The notes beneath the pieces were generated by a model, which worked only from the letters and a program-made list of their open reading frames with translations, was not told the DNA's origin and searched no databases. Positions 63,307 to 64,000 of a DNA stretch of 64,000 nt are shown piece after piece (the stretch's first letter is position 1; every line of letters starts with the position of its first letter). This DNA is from GWF2-38-69 sp965228125. GTDB taxonomy: Bacteria; Verrucomicrobiota; Lentisphaeria; Victivallales; GWF2-38-69. The stretch spans positions 1,798,001-1,862,000 of the forward strand of contig OZ245791.1 in the NCBI GenBank assembly GCA_965228125.1, given 5' to 3'. The translations under genes were made by a program, and so were the position numbers.

Positions 63307-64000
63307 TGATAGAAGCTAATAAGGTTAAATTGGGTGTTTTTATAACCCTCGGGTCTCTTCTTGTCCTCGCAGGGATTTTCTTCTTTGGTCTATCTCAATT
63401 TTTTATAGAGAAGGTTAAGATTTATTCTGTTTTTACTGATGATATTCAAGGTATTGGTATTGGTTCGCCCGTTAAATATTATGGAGTGGATTTTGGACAG
63501 GTTACCGATTTGTATATATGTAATGATGGCAGCATAGAAGTGCAGATGGATCTTTATCTCGGACGAATAGAAAAAAAGATGAAATCGCATTTTCTTGAAC
63601 TCATCCTGAATAAAGAAACTCAGGATGTTACCATGCAAAAAGAGGTTGACGATGGATTAAGGTGTGCTCTTAGGTTCAGGGGCATAACAGGAGATAAATA
63701 TGTCAGTCTCGTCTATTTGCCAAATACCGGCAAACGGGAAAATTTACAGATAGATTTTAAAGGAGAGGATATTTATTATGTGCCTTCTGTTTCTAGCCAT
63801 GTAGAAACGGCAATAGATAACATATCTGACATAATCTACAATCTGTCTGAAATCAATTTCAGCGAAGCAATAAACAACCTTAATAATGATCTTAATGCAA
63901 TAAGCGAACTGGCCAGAGAGATGAAAACATCAATGAATGCTCTTGATGTTCGGGAATTGAGCAATGCACTGATTGAAACTTCAAACAATATTGACCAGAT
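63307..64000 (+). CDS. mlaD: MlaD-like MCE-domain protein, cut by the window edge
   Basis: The first 231 residues are present. One N-terminal helix (VKLGVFITLGSLLVLAGIFFFGL) anchors the protein. The MCE domain follows (YSVFTDDIQGIGIGSPVKYYGVDFGQVTDL), with a longer insert than MlaD and a helical Asn/Leu-rich tail (SEINFSEAINNLNNDLNAISEL). The tail suggests a protein longer than E. coli MlaD. It is the third component of the operon, 14 bp after mlaF. The C-terminus is outside the window. Confidence 0.88.

Overview
The window reads as a chromosomal segment of a Gram-negative, moderately AT-rich bacterium. It encodes an LptG/LptF-type LPS-export permease, an Mla-type lipid transport operon and several lipobox proteins, so it has an outer membrane. 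A member of the PVC superphylum (Lentisphaerota or Verrucomicrobiota) is my best guess. It rests on a giant LEPR/DUF4347 surface protein, a small cytosolic protein with a C-terminal motif I associate with Verrucomicrobia, and an RRM protein with a GGFRRE tail. This is inference; no rRNA gene is present to settle it.

Layout. Positions 1-6612 (minus strand) hold the first 2204 codons of a giant repetitive secreted protein that runs off the left edge, followed by a decayed IS481 element. From 7.5 to 15.6 kb come gpmI, two small unknown proteins, an LCAT-like lipoprotein hydrolase, ilvC, a GDT1-type cation transporter and fbaA. From 15.6 to 17.05 kb lies a low-density stretch with a tRNA-Ser 3'-end fragment, rluF and tRNA-Pro(TGG). 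An amt-glnK operon follows behind a clear sigma-54 promoter, and its PII protein lacks Tyr51. From 19.1 to 22.2 kb are an MBL-fold hydrolase, an EamA transporter and a sodium/alanine symporter. A serine carboxypeptidase (S10) gene at 22.6-24.4 kb sits between a 170-bp MITE and an internally deleted IS5-family element that share terminal inverted repeats. From 25.3 to 39 kb are ridA, ygeW, an orphan PTS EIIC, a YgiQ radical SAM protein, an exonuclease, deoD, an RRM protein, a UxaA-type dehydratase, folD, an unusually large sugar porter and a deaminase. trpS-ruvA is followed by a second decayed zone (40.8-42.05 kb) with a broken reverse transcriptase, a small inverted-repeat insertion and an IS66 fragment.

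The most coherent metabolic unit is a malonate decarboxylase operon at 43.3-49.2 kb: mdcA, an mdcC-mdcD fusion, mdcE, mdcG, mdcB and mdcH. It supplies the decarboxylase subunits, the carrier-protein domain, both enzymes of prosthetic-group synthesis and attachment, and the malonyl loader. No dedicated malonate transporter or regulator is seen beside it. The right part carries an HAD hydrolase, rnr, an LptG/F-like permease, a short aconitase, aroC, secreted and lipoproteins, and an Mla-like operon (auxiliary lipoprotein, MlaE, MlaF, MlaD) cut by the right edge.

Most of the window is ordinary core metabolism. The parts that stand out are the fused MdcC-MdcD protein, the sigma-54-driven amt with a PII protein that cannot be modified at Tyr51, the giant repeat protein, and three zones of mobile-element decay.
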